This document shows positions 1 through 7,664 of a DNA stretch of 64,000 nt, one piece after another (positions within the stretch are counted from its first letter, which is position 1; every line of letters begins with the position of its first letter). The stretch lies in contig NZ_BTPE01000002.1 of the NCBI RefSeq assembly GCF_036245645.1, positions 62,001 to 126,000 on the forward strand. The letters run 5' to 3'. Position numbers and translations under genes: made by a program. Under the pieces are notes generated by a model. The model was not told where the DNA came from. It ran no database searches and worked only from the letters and a program-made list of their open reading frames with translations. This DNA is from Algoriphagus taiwanensis. GTDB lineage: Bacteria; Bacteroidota; Bacteroidia; Cytophagales; Cyclobacteriaceae.

Positions 1-1
1 A

Positions 2-466
2 AGAAATCAACGAAGCATAGGCGCACTATATCGAGTCGGTAAATCTTCTTATATAAAAATATTACCCACAGAATCAGAGATTTCACTTCTTGACAGCAAT
101 GATGTCAAAATTGATTCAGTTGATATTTTTTCAATACCAATTTTCACATCCTATAAGAATAAGGTAAGTCAATTTTATTCTAAGAATTCCGGAAAGAGCT
201 TTATTTCTGTTTTCAAGGATCATTATTTGCATGATGATAAATTATATCTGCTGACATATTCCAGCTACTTGGATGTAGAGGGCAACGAACAGGTAAATAC
301 AAATAAAGTGGTTGTTTTAGATGTCACTTCCGACCGAATCACAATTAACTCGGTGTTAGATCTTTCGTCGGAAGTTGATGTTTATTCACAAATCCTGATT
401 TTTGACGGATTTATTCATGCTTTTGACAAAGAGGGTGGAAAGCTAGATCAATTTGAAATACCATGA
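2..466 (+). CDS. 3' part of an unrecognised protein, cut by window start
   Basis: The reading frame is open from base 2 with no stop until the TGA at 464-466, so this is the C-terminal ~154 residues of a longer gene, not a 79-residue gene starting at the internal ATG at 227. The visible part is rich in beta-strand-like segments separated by polar turns (for example 'KLYLLTYSSYLDVEGN', 'VVVLDVTSDRI'), as in six-bladed beta-propeller proteins or lipoproteins common in Bacteroidota. That fold is inference from pattern only. It converges on dinB with 3 bases between stops. No function can be assigned. Confidence 0.7.
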   Translation, partial: RNQRSIGALYRVGKSSYIKILPTESEISLLDSNDVKIDSVDIFSIPIFTSYKNKVSQFYSKNSGKSFISVFKDHYLHDDKLYLLTYSSYLDVEGNEQVNTNKVVVLDVTSDRITINSVLDLSSEVDVYSQILIFDGFIHAFDKEGGKLDQFEIP

Positions 467-469
467 ATC

Positions 470-1660
470 TCACACCTCCATCCCATTGAATGGATTGAAC
501 CTTCTCCTTCCCACACCCATGGCTACGGCGCGGCAGACGGTTTTGTCGCCGTATTTGACATTAAGTCGGTCGAGGGCCTGATAGAGGTTGATCTGCTCTT
601 GGCTGTCTTCGAAGAGTTTGATCTGGTAATTGCCATAGACCAAGCTGCTGAAGCGCACGCCGATCAGGCGGATAAGGAGACGACGGCTGTAGAGTTTGCG
701 GAAAAGGTCTTTTACCACAGGCAAGAGCGTATGGTCCGCCGAAGTGTAGGGAATCCGCTGCTGCATGGTGTGTGTTTCAAAGTCCGAGTAGCGAATCTTC
801 ACGCTCACGCAGGCGGTGAGTTGGCCTTTTTGCCGGAGCTTGGATGCGAGTTGCTCGCACATGGCGATCATCGTGGCCTCGAGTAGCTTGACGTCAATGG
901 TATCTTCTTCGAAGGTGTTTTCAGAGGAGACTGATTTGGCTTCGGAGTAGGGGATGACCGGAGAGCGGTCGATGCCGTTGGCTTTTTCCCAGATCATTTT
1001 GCCGTTTTTCCCAAACGTAGCCTCCAAGAGCTGGGCAGGCATCTGCTGCAGGGTATGGACTTTTTTGACGCCCATACTGTAGAGCGTTTGGGAGGTTTTT
1101 TCGCCGATCATGGGGATTTTTCGCACGGATAGGGGAGCGAGAAAGGGCTTTTCCTCGCCGATTGGTATTTGCTTCTCGTTGTTGGGCTTGGCCTCTCCGG
1201 TGGCGACTTTGGAGACGGTTTTGTTTTCCGATAGGCCCATGGAGATATTCAGACCGCTCTCGCGGATGATGCGCTGCCGGAGTTCGTGGGCGAGCTTGAA
1301 GCAGCCAAAGAAGCGATCCATCCCTGTGAGATCGATGTAAAACTCATCGATGGAGGACTTTTCGAAAAGCGGCACAGATTCCTTGATGATCTCGGTGACT
1401 TCGTGGGATTTTTGGCTGTATTTCTCAAAATCCCCCCGCACGATCACCGCCTCGGGACAGAGTTGCCTCGCGGTCCGCATGGGCATGGCCGAGTGTACGC
1501 CAAACTTCCTCGCCTCATAGCTGCACGAGGCCACGACTCCCCGGTCACTCGAACCCCCGATGAGGATGGGTTTGCCAAGGAGTCGGCTGTCAAAAAGCCG
1601 CTCCACCGACACAAAAAACGTGTCCAAATCCATATGCACAATACTTCTCTTCCCTTCCAT
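470..1660 (-). CDS. dinB: DNA polymerase IV (Y-family translesion polymerase)
   Basis: Error-prone polymerase that copies past DNA lesions in the cytosol. The 396-residue protein has the Y-family order: palm motif 'HMDLDTFF' near residue 9 with the first catalytic Asp, finger segment 'SYEARKFGVHSAMP', and 'SSIDEFYIDLTG' near residue 103 with the second Asp-Glu pair. The helix-hairpin-helix thumb ('IPMIGEKTSQTLYSMG') and a little-finger domain follow. The segment 'YQIKLFED' about 50 residues from the end resembles a sliding-clamp binding peptide. Length is slightly above E. coli DinB (351). An S24-type regulator lies ~0.9 kb away on the other strand, which fits SOS-type control, but no operator was identified. 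Confidence 0.95.
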   Translation of the reverse strand: MEGKRSIVHMDLDTFFVSVERLFDSRLLGKPILIGGSSDRGVVASCSYEARKFGVHSAMPMRTARQLCPEAVIVRGDFEKYSQKSHEVTEIIKESVPLFEKSSIDEFYIDLTGMDRFFGCFKLAHELRQRIIRESGLNISMGLSENKTVSKVATGEAKPNNEKQIPIGEEKPFLAPLSVRKIPMIGEKTSQTLYSMGVKKVHTLQQMPAQLLEATFGKNGKMIWEKANGIDRSPVIPYSEAKSVSSENTFEEDTIDVKLLEATMIAMCEQLASKLRQKGQLTACVSVKIRYSDFETHTMQQRIPYTSADHTLLPVVKDLFRKLYSRRLLIRLIGVRFSSLVYGNYQIKLFEDSQEQINLYQALDRLNVKYGDKTVCRAVAMGVGRRRFNPFNGMEV

Positions 1661-1750
1661 GGCCTTTTGTTAATTTTATTGACATTTTGATGTTTATAAT
1701 TTAATCAAAAAGAGTAGATTTGGAATCGGTAAAGACGCGGGTTGTCTTGA

Positions 1751-1850
1751 AAAAAAGATATGCTTCGCGAGATAAGGAGATATGCTTGGCAAGATAGGGC
1801 TTATCTGACGCAGTCATATCTTGAAAATATCTGCGCAGCTGTCTTTAGGT
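1751..1850. repeat. Nested inverted repeat built from the agatatgcttcgcgagata motif
   Basis: Two copies of one motif read as agatatgcttcgcgagata (about 1756-1774) and agatatgcttggcaagata (1778-1796). They are followed by two opposite-orientation relatives, tatctgacgcagtcatatct (about 1802-1822) and tatctgcgcagctgtctt (about 1829-1846). Paired in order they form an imperfect nested hairpin with a short loop near 1797-1801. The same motif recurs, in the second orientation, in the tandem array downstream of the next gene. The hairpin was found by eye and its pairing is imperfect. Confidence 0.65.
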
Positions 1851-1888
1851 GAATCAAGTATACTATTGATATTTAAACTATTATAGTG

Positions 1889-2281
1889 ATGGGCGAAAGA
1901 TCAAAATATATCCCGCTCAAAGAATTGACGATCTATAGATTGGCAAGGGAATTATCCGCTAAGGCTTGGCTGATTTACGAGCGATTGGGATATCATCAGC
2001 GTAAAACCTGGGGAGATCAAATGTTAGAGGCGATCGATTCGGTGGGTGCAAATATTGCAGAAGGTTATGCCAGGTATCATTTCTTGGAGCGGATTAGGTT
2101 TTATTATATCTCTCGAGCCTCACTTTCTGAGGGAATGGATCATTGGATTGACCTTGGTTTTGAGCGAGGTGTAGTCACTAAAGAAGAACATGAAGCCATG
2201 TTTTTGATCGCAAAAAGCCTACAGATTAAATTGAATAGCCAGATAAAAACAACTTATGAAGCCAAGAAGGATTTGGGATAG
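1889..2281 (+). CDS. Four-helix-bundle protein, S23/IVP family
   Basis: A small (130-residue), mostly helical protein with the family hallmark 'SVGANIAEGYAR' in the second helix and 'RIRFYYISRASLSEG' in the third. Relatives are encoded inside intervening sequences of 23S rRNA in some bacteria (Leptospira, Coxiella) and resemble the Avd accessory protein of diversity-generating retroelements; they form pentamers that bind nucleic acid. Here it stands alone in DNA, with no rRNA or reverse transcriptase nearby. I chose the ATG at 1889 over the GTG one codon upstream. It sits between a motif-rich hairpin (1751-1850) and a 55-bp tandem array (2291-2535) of the same motif, which suggests the repeats belong with the gene. 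Confidence 0.9.
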   Translation: MGERSKYIPLKELTIYRLARELSAKAWLIYERLGYHQRKTWGDQMLEAIDSVGANIAEGYARYHFLERIRFYYISRASLSEGMDHWIDLGFERGVVTKEEHEAMFLIAKSLQIKLNSQIKTTYEAKKDLG

Positions 2282-2290
2282 TTTCGAACT

Positions 2291-2535
2291 ATCTCGCGCA
2301 GCATATCTTCATCAGTATCTCAGCTTCAGCCATATCTTAAAAAATATCTCGCGTAGCATATCTTCAAAAGTATCTCAGCTTCAGCCATATCTTAAAAAAT
2401 ATCTCGCGTAGCATATCTTCAAAAGTATCTCAGCTTCAGCCATATCTTAAAAAATATCTCGCGTAGCATATCTTCAAAAGTATCTCAGCTTCAGCTATAT
2501 CTTAAAAAATATCTTGCCCAGCATATATTAAAAAG
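2291..2535. repeat. 55-bp tandem repeat array, about 4.4 copies
   Basis: Units start at 2291, 2346, 2401 and 2456, with a diverged partial copy at 2511, so the period is exactly 55 bp. Each unit is two related halves: tatctcgcgtagcatatctt plus a spacer, and tatctcagcttcagccatat plus an A-rich spacer. The half-unit therefore has a 27-28 bp period. Copies 2-4 are almost identical, so expansion was recent. The array fills the whole gap between the four-helix-bundle gene and the S24 regulator and ends about 5 bases before the latter's start codon. The motif is the reverse complement of the copies at 1756-1796. Confidence 0.95.
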
Positions 2536-2539
2536 ATCC

Positions 2540-3241
2540 ATGATATTAAATACTAACCTCAAATTCCTGCGAAAAAAGAAAGGCTTCACACAAGAATCCC
2601 TTTCCGAGTTATTGGGAATTTCCCGCTCCAAGCTTGCCGGCTATGAGATCAATATCACCCCGCCCTTGGAAACCCTGGTCAAAATCTCCGATCAACTCGG
2701 TGTCTCTATCGATATCTTGCTCAGGGAAGATCTAACTACCTACTCCGAATACAAACTCCGCGAACTCCTGGAAACAGACAAGTTTCTAAGAGGAAGAAAG
2801 CTTCGAATCTTGTCCACGACAGTGGATGAGCAGGGAAGAGAATTGATCGAAGTGGTCTCCCAAAAGGCGAAAGCAAGTTACTTGGCAGGATTTGCCGATC
2901 CGGAGTTTATCTCCGAATTGCCGAGATTCTCCTTGCCATTTCTACCAATGGATAAAAAACATCGGGTTTTCCAAGTGGATGGAGACTCCATGCTGCCGAT
3001 TCCTGATGGAGCTTGGATTGTCTGCGAATATGTGGATGACTGGATGGCGATCAAAGATGGAGAACGCTATGTGATTGTCACCGAACAGGATGGGGTGACT
3101 TTCAAGATTGCCTACAACAAAATCAAATCCGAACAGAAGTTACTGCTTTGCTCCGCCAACCCGATCTATGTTCCCTTCGAAGTGGATATCGAGCAGGTCA
3201 GAGAAGTGTGGAGATACAGGCTGGCAATGGCGGGCCAATGA
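2540..3241 (+). CDS. XRE-family regulator with S24 (LexA/UmuD-like) peptidase domain
   Basis: A 233-residue cytosolic regulator. Residues ~1-60 are an XRE helix-turn-helix ('LKFLRKKKGFTQESLSELLG'). Residues ~140-215 are an S24 domain with the serine motif 'VDGDSMLPIPDGAW' and the lysine in 'VTFKIAY', the Ser-Lys dyad of LexA/UmuD self-cleavage. An Ala-Gly pair in 'SYLAGFADPEF' between the domains is a plausible autocleavage site. XRE-S24 proteins act as SOS- or phage-type repressors. With dinB close by, a DNA-damage role is likely but inferred. The start codon directly abuts the 55-bp repeat array, so its promoter must lie inside or beyond the repeats. Confidence 0.88.
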   Translation: MILNTNLKFLRKKKGFTQESLSELLGISRSKLAGYEINITPPLETLVKISDQLGVSIDILLREDLTTYSEYKLRELLETDKFLRGRKLRILSTTVDEQGRELIEVVSQKAKASYLAGFADPEFISELPRFSLPFLPMDKKHRVFQVDGDSMLPIPDGAWIVCEYVDDWMAIKDGERYVIVTEQDGVTFKIAYNKIKSEQKLLLCSANPIYVPFEVDIEQVREVWRYRLAMAGQ

Positions 3242-3440
3242 TCAATTTTCAATGACCAATGAGCAGTGAGCAATGAACAATGACCAATTTTCAATAACCA
3301 ATGTGCAATAAGCATTGGCCAATGGACAAAGTCAAATGACTAATTATCGATGGAAACTGAATAATTTTCAATTCTTCAGTTTGGAGTCCATTTGACTCAT
3401 GAATTTGTTCATTGAGTTTGAAAATTGATTATTGATCATT
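3237..3440. repeat. ~200-bp nested palindrome filling an intergenic gap
   Basis: The gap between two convergent genes folds on itself. AATGATCAATTTTCAA at about 3237 pairs with TTGAAAATTGATTATTGATC near 3418-3437, AGTCAAATGACT (3330-3341) with AGTCCATTTGACT (3385-3397), and AAACTGAA (3354-3361) with TTCAGTTT (3375-3382). The left arm is longer because it contains degenerate short repeats of the type caatgaccaatgagca between 3253 and 3328. Both flanking stop codons lie at its ends. It may serve as a two-way terminator or be a remnant of a miniature mobile element; the sequence alone does not decide. Confidence 0.75.
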
Positions 3441-3960
3441 CCTCGTTATCCTCCAACTCTACGATCACCTCAATTTCCACAGCAATATTATTAGGCAAAG
3501 CCGCTACTCCTACTGCAGATCGGGCATGCTTGCCTTTTTCCCCGAAGACTTCCACCATCAAGTCCGAGAAGCCATTGATGACCCTGGGATGACCTGTGAA
3601 GTCAGGTGCCGAATTGACCATACCCAATACTTTCACAAACTGCTTGATCCGGCTCAGGTCTCCTGTGGCGGCTTTGAGGACAGCGATGATCTCCAATCCG
3701 GTCAGCCGTGCAGCTTCGTAGCCTTGCTCAGGGGTAAGATCATCTCCCACTTTTCCAAACACATCGGGACCATTTCCTGCCAAAAACAAAAGGTTGCCAA
3801 CCTGCTTCCATTTCACATAGTTGGCCATGGGCTGACTTACTTCTGGCAGTTCCAGTCCCATTGCTTTCAGTTTTTCTTCGGGAGTTTGGGCAAGTAAAGG
3901 GGATGAGACAAAGGCCAAAAAGAGGATGATTCCTGTAAGAGTTAGTGTTTTTGAGTTCAT
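3436..3960 (-). CDS. RidA/YjgF family protein with signal peptide
   Basis: RidA proteins hydrolyse reactive enamine/imine intermediates of amino-acid metabolism. The C-terminal signature 'HARSAVGVAALPNNIAVEIE' matches the family, with the conserved Arg in 'ARS'. Unlike cytosolic RidA (~128 residues), this 174-residue protein starts with a secretion signal ('LTGIILFLAFVSSPLLAQ'), so it should be periplasmic or outer-envelope associated, where the substrate is unknown. It is monocistronic and converges on the S24 regulator across the palindrome. Confidence 0.88.
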   Translation of the reverse strand: MNSKTLTLTGIILFLAFVSSPLLAQTPEEKLKAMGLELPEVSQPMANYVKWKQVGNLLFLAGNGPDVFGKVGDDLTPEQGYEAARLTGLEIIAVLKAATGDLSRIKQFVKVLGMVNSAPDFTGHPRVINGFSDLMVEVFGEKGKHARSAVGVAALPNNIAVEIEVIVELEDNEE

Positions 3961-4137
3961 GGGTTTTCAAATAGATTCAGGTCTAAAATAGAGTTTATTT
4001 TTCAATACTCAGTTGGCAGTAAGTATTTTAGCAGTAGCTGGAAAAGCTAATTTTTATCAGGTAATGCCCTGATTTATAGCAAATGATTTTTCACTGAGGA
4101 ATTCCAACTTTAGGCAACGAACCAATCCCAACTAACC

Positions 4138-4965
4138 ATGAAAACGCTAGTAGTTCCTTTCGATTTTTCAGTTTACTCGCTTGCAGCCCTCAAAACTGCT
4201 CAGAGAATCAGTACGAAGATGGATGCCCGAATCCTCTGCGTGACGGTGATTCCTTCGGAGGTAGATTGGGATTTGCTTAGCGATGATGCAAAAAACAAGT
4301 ATCCTGACTTGATTCAGGAAAGGCAGGAAGCAATCGATGTCCTTCCGGAATATATCCGCACAGTCGCACCGGCCAAAGCACAGATCGAGCCGGTGGTGAA
4401 AATTGGCGTACCCCATGAGCAAATAGTCCGAGTAGCAGATAAAAACAAAGCCGATATGATCATTATCGGTGCCTACGGCAAAGGCTATCAGGAGGGAAAA
4501 TTCATCGGTTCTAATCTTCAAAAGGTGTTGAGAAATGCAAATTGTCCCGTTTTGGCGGTCAAAGAAGCCTTGGATGGCAATGCTTTCAGAAAAATAGCCT
4601 TCGCCACGGCTTTTGATGCTTCTTCCAAACAAGCCTTTTCCAACATTCTTCCTTTAGCCAAAGCTTTCAAAAGTTCCGTTCATCTGTTGCATGTGAACAC
4701 ACCGGAGCATTTCACCAATTCTACAGATTCTGATCGTGAAATGGCGGAATTCGCCAAAGGCCACGAGCAGTTTGTCATTCATCGGCATGTATTCAATCAC
4801 CAAGATGCAGATGAGGGAATTGTGGCTTTTTGTGCTGAAAAGGGGATAAACCTAGTTGTCTTGGTTTCTTCCAACCGCAAAGGCAGTTCTTCCTACGTGA
4901 TTGGGACCACCGAAACGGTAATCTTTAAATCTCCTGTGGGAGTACTCAGCATCAAGTCAAGTTAG
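4138..4965 (+). CDS. Universal stress protein, two tandem UspA domains
   Basis: A 275-residue cytosolic protein with two UspA folds (~1-140 and ~148-275). The first has the ATP-binding pattern G-x2-G-x(n)-G-S ('IIGAYGKGYQEGKFIGS'). The second keeps the fold ('LVVLVSSNRKGSSSYVIGTT') but lacks the first glycines, so it probably does not bind ATP. Tandem Usps are typically stress-induced; ligand and target are unknown. The gene ends by overlapping the convergent Na/Pi symporter gene by 4 bases. Confidence 0.93.
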   Translation: MKTLVVPFDFSVYSLAALKTAQRISTKMDARILCVTVIPSEVDWDLLSDDAKNKYPDLIQERQEAIDVLPEYIRTVAPAKAQIEPVVKIGVPHEQIVRVADKNKADMIIIGAYGKGYQEGKFIGSNLQKVLRNANCPVLAVKEALDGNAFRKIAFATAFDASSKQAFSNILPLAKAFKSSVHLLHVNTPEHFTNSTDSDREMAEFAKGHEQFVIHRHVFNHQDADEGIVAFCAEKGINLVVLVSSNRKGSSSYVIGTTETVIFKSPVGVLSIKSS

Positions 4966-6638
4966 GAGCCATTTCCGTTTTCTTGAGTTTGGAAGTCCAG
5001 GACTTGGCTGATTGGGTGCTGCAGATGTACGACTGCAGCACCTATGTTTTTTAATCCCTGAAATACCTGCTCTTCGATATGGATCAATGTGGAAATCTGG
5101 ACCTCGGGTGATTTTTTTTCCATCTGTTCATAGACTTTTTCAGTGAGCTGTTTTTGCCACTTTTTCAGTCCGTGAAATTGCGCTTCGATCGCCTTGAGTG
5201 CATCTTCTTTTTCCAAGGCTTCATTCACTTGGCTAAAAATATGAGTCACTTTGGTCCTGACTTCCTTCAGTACAAATTCGGCTACAGGATCTTCCGAATT
5301 TTCCAATTCCTTCAAATTGTGGAGAATATCTTTGAAATTTTTGGCTGCATAGATCAGCAGCCTAGTGGTCAAAGTATAGGATGCATAGAGGCTGGCCGAC
5401 TCATCATCCTGGATTTTCTTTTGCAGCTGCAGGTTGAATCGGGTGATTTCTTCTTCGATTTCTTTCAGATGGGCATACTTCACATCAAGGTGCCTGGACT
5501 CCCGGATGAGCCTTGCCCAAATCGACTCCTTCTGTCCATCTGACCTTCTTGTGCCTTTGACGATGAGAAGGATAAAGTCCTGCACCTTTTCCCATAACTC
5601 CAGATTCTCTTTTCGCAGTGCCTCTAGTGCCACTTGGGGGATTTCCGGATCGGCTTTTTGGATGTATTCCGTGGGAGAGTTTTCCTCAGTTGCCTGGAAG
5701 TTTTTCATCAGCCATTTTTCCAGTTTGGGTAAAAACGGATAAAAAATCAGGATTCCTGTGGCATTAAAGAAGGTGTTGAAAAAAACCAGTTGGATCAACT
5801 CCCCCGAATCCGGCAATAGGGACTGGATCAGATGAATGCAGGGATTCACAAAGGGGAAAAAGATCAAGCCTGTGGTCAGATTGAAGACAATATGGCTGAT
5901 TGCCAACCGTTTTTTATCGGGCTTGCCTCCAAAAGCGCCCAAGCTGATGGTCACTGTGGTCCCGATATTGGCGCCAATGATGACTGCAGCACCTGCTTCG
6001 ATTCCAATAACCCCGGCATGGATGGCACTTAGTAGAATCACCAAGGTAGCTGAACTGGATTGGATCAGGGCGGTAAGGATGATGCCGGTGAGGAGAAAGA
6101 CCCAATTCCCATAATCGGCGAGTTGGGAAAAATCTACCCGCTCTGATAGATCCTCAATGGCTGTTTTCATCAAATTCAAACCAAAAAAGAGCATGCCAAA
6201 GCCCAAAACAATCAATCCCAAAAAGGATAGGATCGGTCTTTTGGAAAATGTCAGGTAAGTCAGTGTTCCGATGCCAATAAAGGGGTAGGCAAATGCGGAA
6301 ACCGATATTTTGAATCCCAGCAAGGCTACAATCCACGCGGTCATGGTGGTGCCGAGGTTTGCTCCCAAGATGACGGAAATCGCCGAGCTCAAATTGATCA
6401 ATCCAGCGCCGAGAAATGCCAAAACCATCAAGGTCACCAAGGAGCTGCTTTGCAAAATGGCTGTGGTCAGAGTACCTGCCAATATTCCTTTCCAGGGCTT
6501 ATTGGTAAATCCCTGCAAAAATCGACGGAAAGTAGGGCCTGCCATTTCCCGAAACCCATGCTCCATCTGAGACATGCCCAGAAGAAAAAGGGCAAGTCCG
6601 GCCAGAAACAGCCAGAAATCTGCAGATTGACTTTCCAT
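4962..6638 (-). CDS. Na/Pi cotransporter family protein
   Basis: An inner-membrane sodium:phosphate symporter of the PNaS (NptA/YjbB-like) family, 558 residues. Two inverted Na_Pi_cotrans repeats carry the signature 'LQSSSLVTLMVLAFLG' (near residue 63) and 'IQSSSATLVILLSAIHAG' (near 192), each followed by 'GANLGTT' or 'GANIGTT'. About eight to ten membrane helices precede a charged, helical cytoplasmic tail (~330-558) of PhoU-like type, which usually senses or regulates phosphate. The start is the ATG of 'MESQSADFWLFLAG'. No pho-box was recognised. Confidence 0.93.
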   Translation of the reverse strand: MESQSADFWLFLAGLALFLLGMSQMEHGFREMAGPTFRRFLQGFTNKPWKGILAGTLTTAILQSSSLVTLMVLAFLGAGLINLSSAISVILGANLGTTMTAWIVALLGFKISVSAFAYPFIGIGTLTYLTFSKRPILSFLGLIVLGFGMLFFGLNLMKTAIEDLSERVDFSQLADYGNWVFLLTGIILTALIQSSSATLVILLSAIHAGVIGIEAGAAVIIGANIGTTVTISLGAFGGKPDKKRLAISHIVFNLTTGLIFFPFVNPCIHLIQSLLPDSGELIQLVFFNTFFNATGILIFYPFLPKLEKWLMKNFQATEENSPTEYIQKADPEIPQVALEALRKENLELWEKVQDFILLIVKGTRRSDGQKESIWARLIRESRHLDVKYAHLKEIEEEITRFNLQLQKKIQDDESASLYASYTLTTRLLIYAAKNFKDILHNLKELENSEDPVAEFVLKEVRTKVTHIFSQVNEALEKEDALKAIEAQFHGLKKWQKQLTEKVYEQMEKKSPEVQISTLIHIEEQVFQGLKNIGAAVVHLQHPISQVLDFQTQENGNGS

Positions 6639-6686
6639 AGTTATTTGCTTCTTCTCCTTCCTTGCTGTAGAAGAGGAGGCAATTGA

Positions 6687-7613
6687 TTACCAGAATCGGA
6701 ATCTCTTTTCGTAAATTCTGTCACGGAAGATCCAGTTATCCCAAATGTCTCTTGACAGGAATATTTCCACTCCCACATTTAGGGTCATGTATCCATCGTA
6801 TCGATGAGTAAGACCCGAGCCTCTTCGGATTCTTCCGCGGTTATTCAGGATAGCTTGCACATCCGGTTCCCCGTTGTCCAGCATAAATTGGGGATTGCGT
6901 ATGGCTAATCGTAATCTATCCGGGTTTTGACCGGTGACATAGTCATTGACCAAATCCAAATAGAATTCGCTTACATTAAATGCAGAAATATCATCCATGT
7001 AATCAGTCAAGGTAAAGCGATAGTTGCCTTCTACTTTGAGATCCATGTAGACATTGAGCTTATACTTGAAGCCCAATCCCATAGGGAAAACCATGATGTA
7101 TTTCTCGTAGGGATTATTTTCCAGCTGCAGAGGTCTCAAGTCAATCCAAGTGCCGTTGAGTTCAGCCTGCGGATTGTTGGTAGATACACCTATCCCAAAG
7201 AAGATGTAGGGGTTCCAAAGGTGTCTGGTAATGTTATTTAACTTCACCGGATGCCAGTAGTATTCTACTATCCCGGTCAGCTCCATGTTGGAGGCCCTAA
7301 AGTGGAGGTTTCTTGGATATCTGAAGGCTCTTGGGTCTGAAGGAGGATCTGAACCGGACATTTTATAATAGGTAAACTCCCCCCGTGCCTTAAGATGAGT
7401 TCCGAAAATATAATTGACCGAAAAGCTAGCATTCCAGTCAGGCTGCACCCCTTCGTTGTATTTCCAAAAAGAATAAAGCTCTCCAAAGTATTGGGTAGGG
7501 CCAATTCCTGCAGAAATTGACCAAGGTTCTTCAAAGCGGTAGCGATAAAAACTTTGGGAATAAGTTTGACTTATCCCCATTCCTAAGAAAAATACAAATA
7601 GAAACTTTTTCAT
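6687..7613 (-). CDS. Outer-membrane beta-barrel protein, DUF6089-like
   Basis: A 308-residue protein with a signal peptide ending near 'GISQTYSQ'. It is followed by 'WSISAGIGPTQYFGELYSF' and repeated amphipathic strands with aromatic ends, closing with 'MTLNVGVEIFLSRDIW' and a terminal aromatic stretch. This layout matches Bacteroidota outer-membrane barrels of the DUF6089 type, whose function is unknown. The family assignment is from memory of the pattern. It lies upstream of, and in the same direction as, the Na/Pi symporter gene with a 48-base gap, so co-transcription is possible. Confidence 0.75.
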   Translation of the reverse strand: MKKFLFVFFLGMGISQTYSQSFYRYRFEEPWSISAGIGPTQYFGELYSFWKYNEGVQPDWNASFSVNYIFGTHLKARGEFTYYKMSGSDPPSDPRAFRYPRNLHFRASNMELTGIVEYYWHPVKLNNITRHLWNPYIFFGIGVSTNNPQAELNGTWIDLRPLQLENNPYEKYIMVFPMGLGFKYKLNVYMDLKVEGNYRFTLTDYMDDISAFNVSEFYLDLVNDYVTGQNPDRLRLAIRNPQFMLDNGEPDVQAILNNRGRIRRGSGLTHRYDGYMTLNVGVEIFLSRDIWDNWIFRDRIYEKRFRFW

Positions 7614-7664
7614 GCTAAACCCTTTCCCCTGCGCTACTATTCGGAAAAGATCAGGAAAAATAGA

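Noticed and set aside
227..466. A separate 79-residue gene starting at the ATG at 227
   Set aside because: The same frame is open back to base 2, so this is the end of a truncated longer gene.
2291..2535. CRISPR array in the 55-bp repeats
   Set aside because: The whole 55-bp unit is repeated, with no variable spacers, and no cas genes are present.
3253..3328. Possible CRISPR-like array from caatgaccaatgagca repeats
   Set aside because: Repeats are short, degenerate and lack unique spacers.
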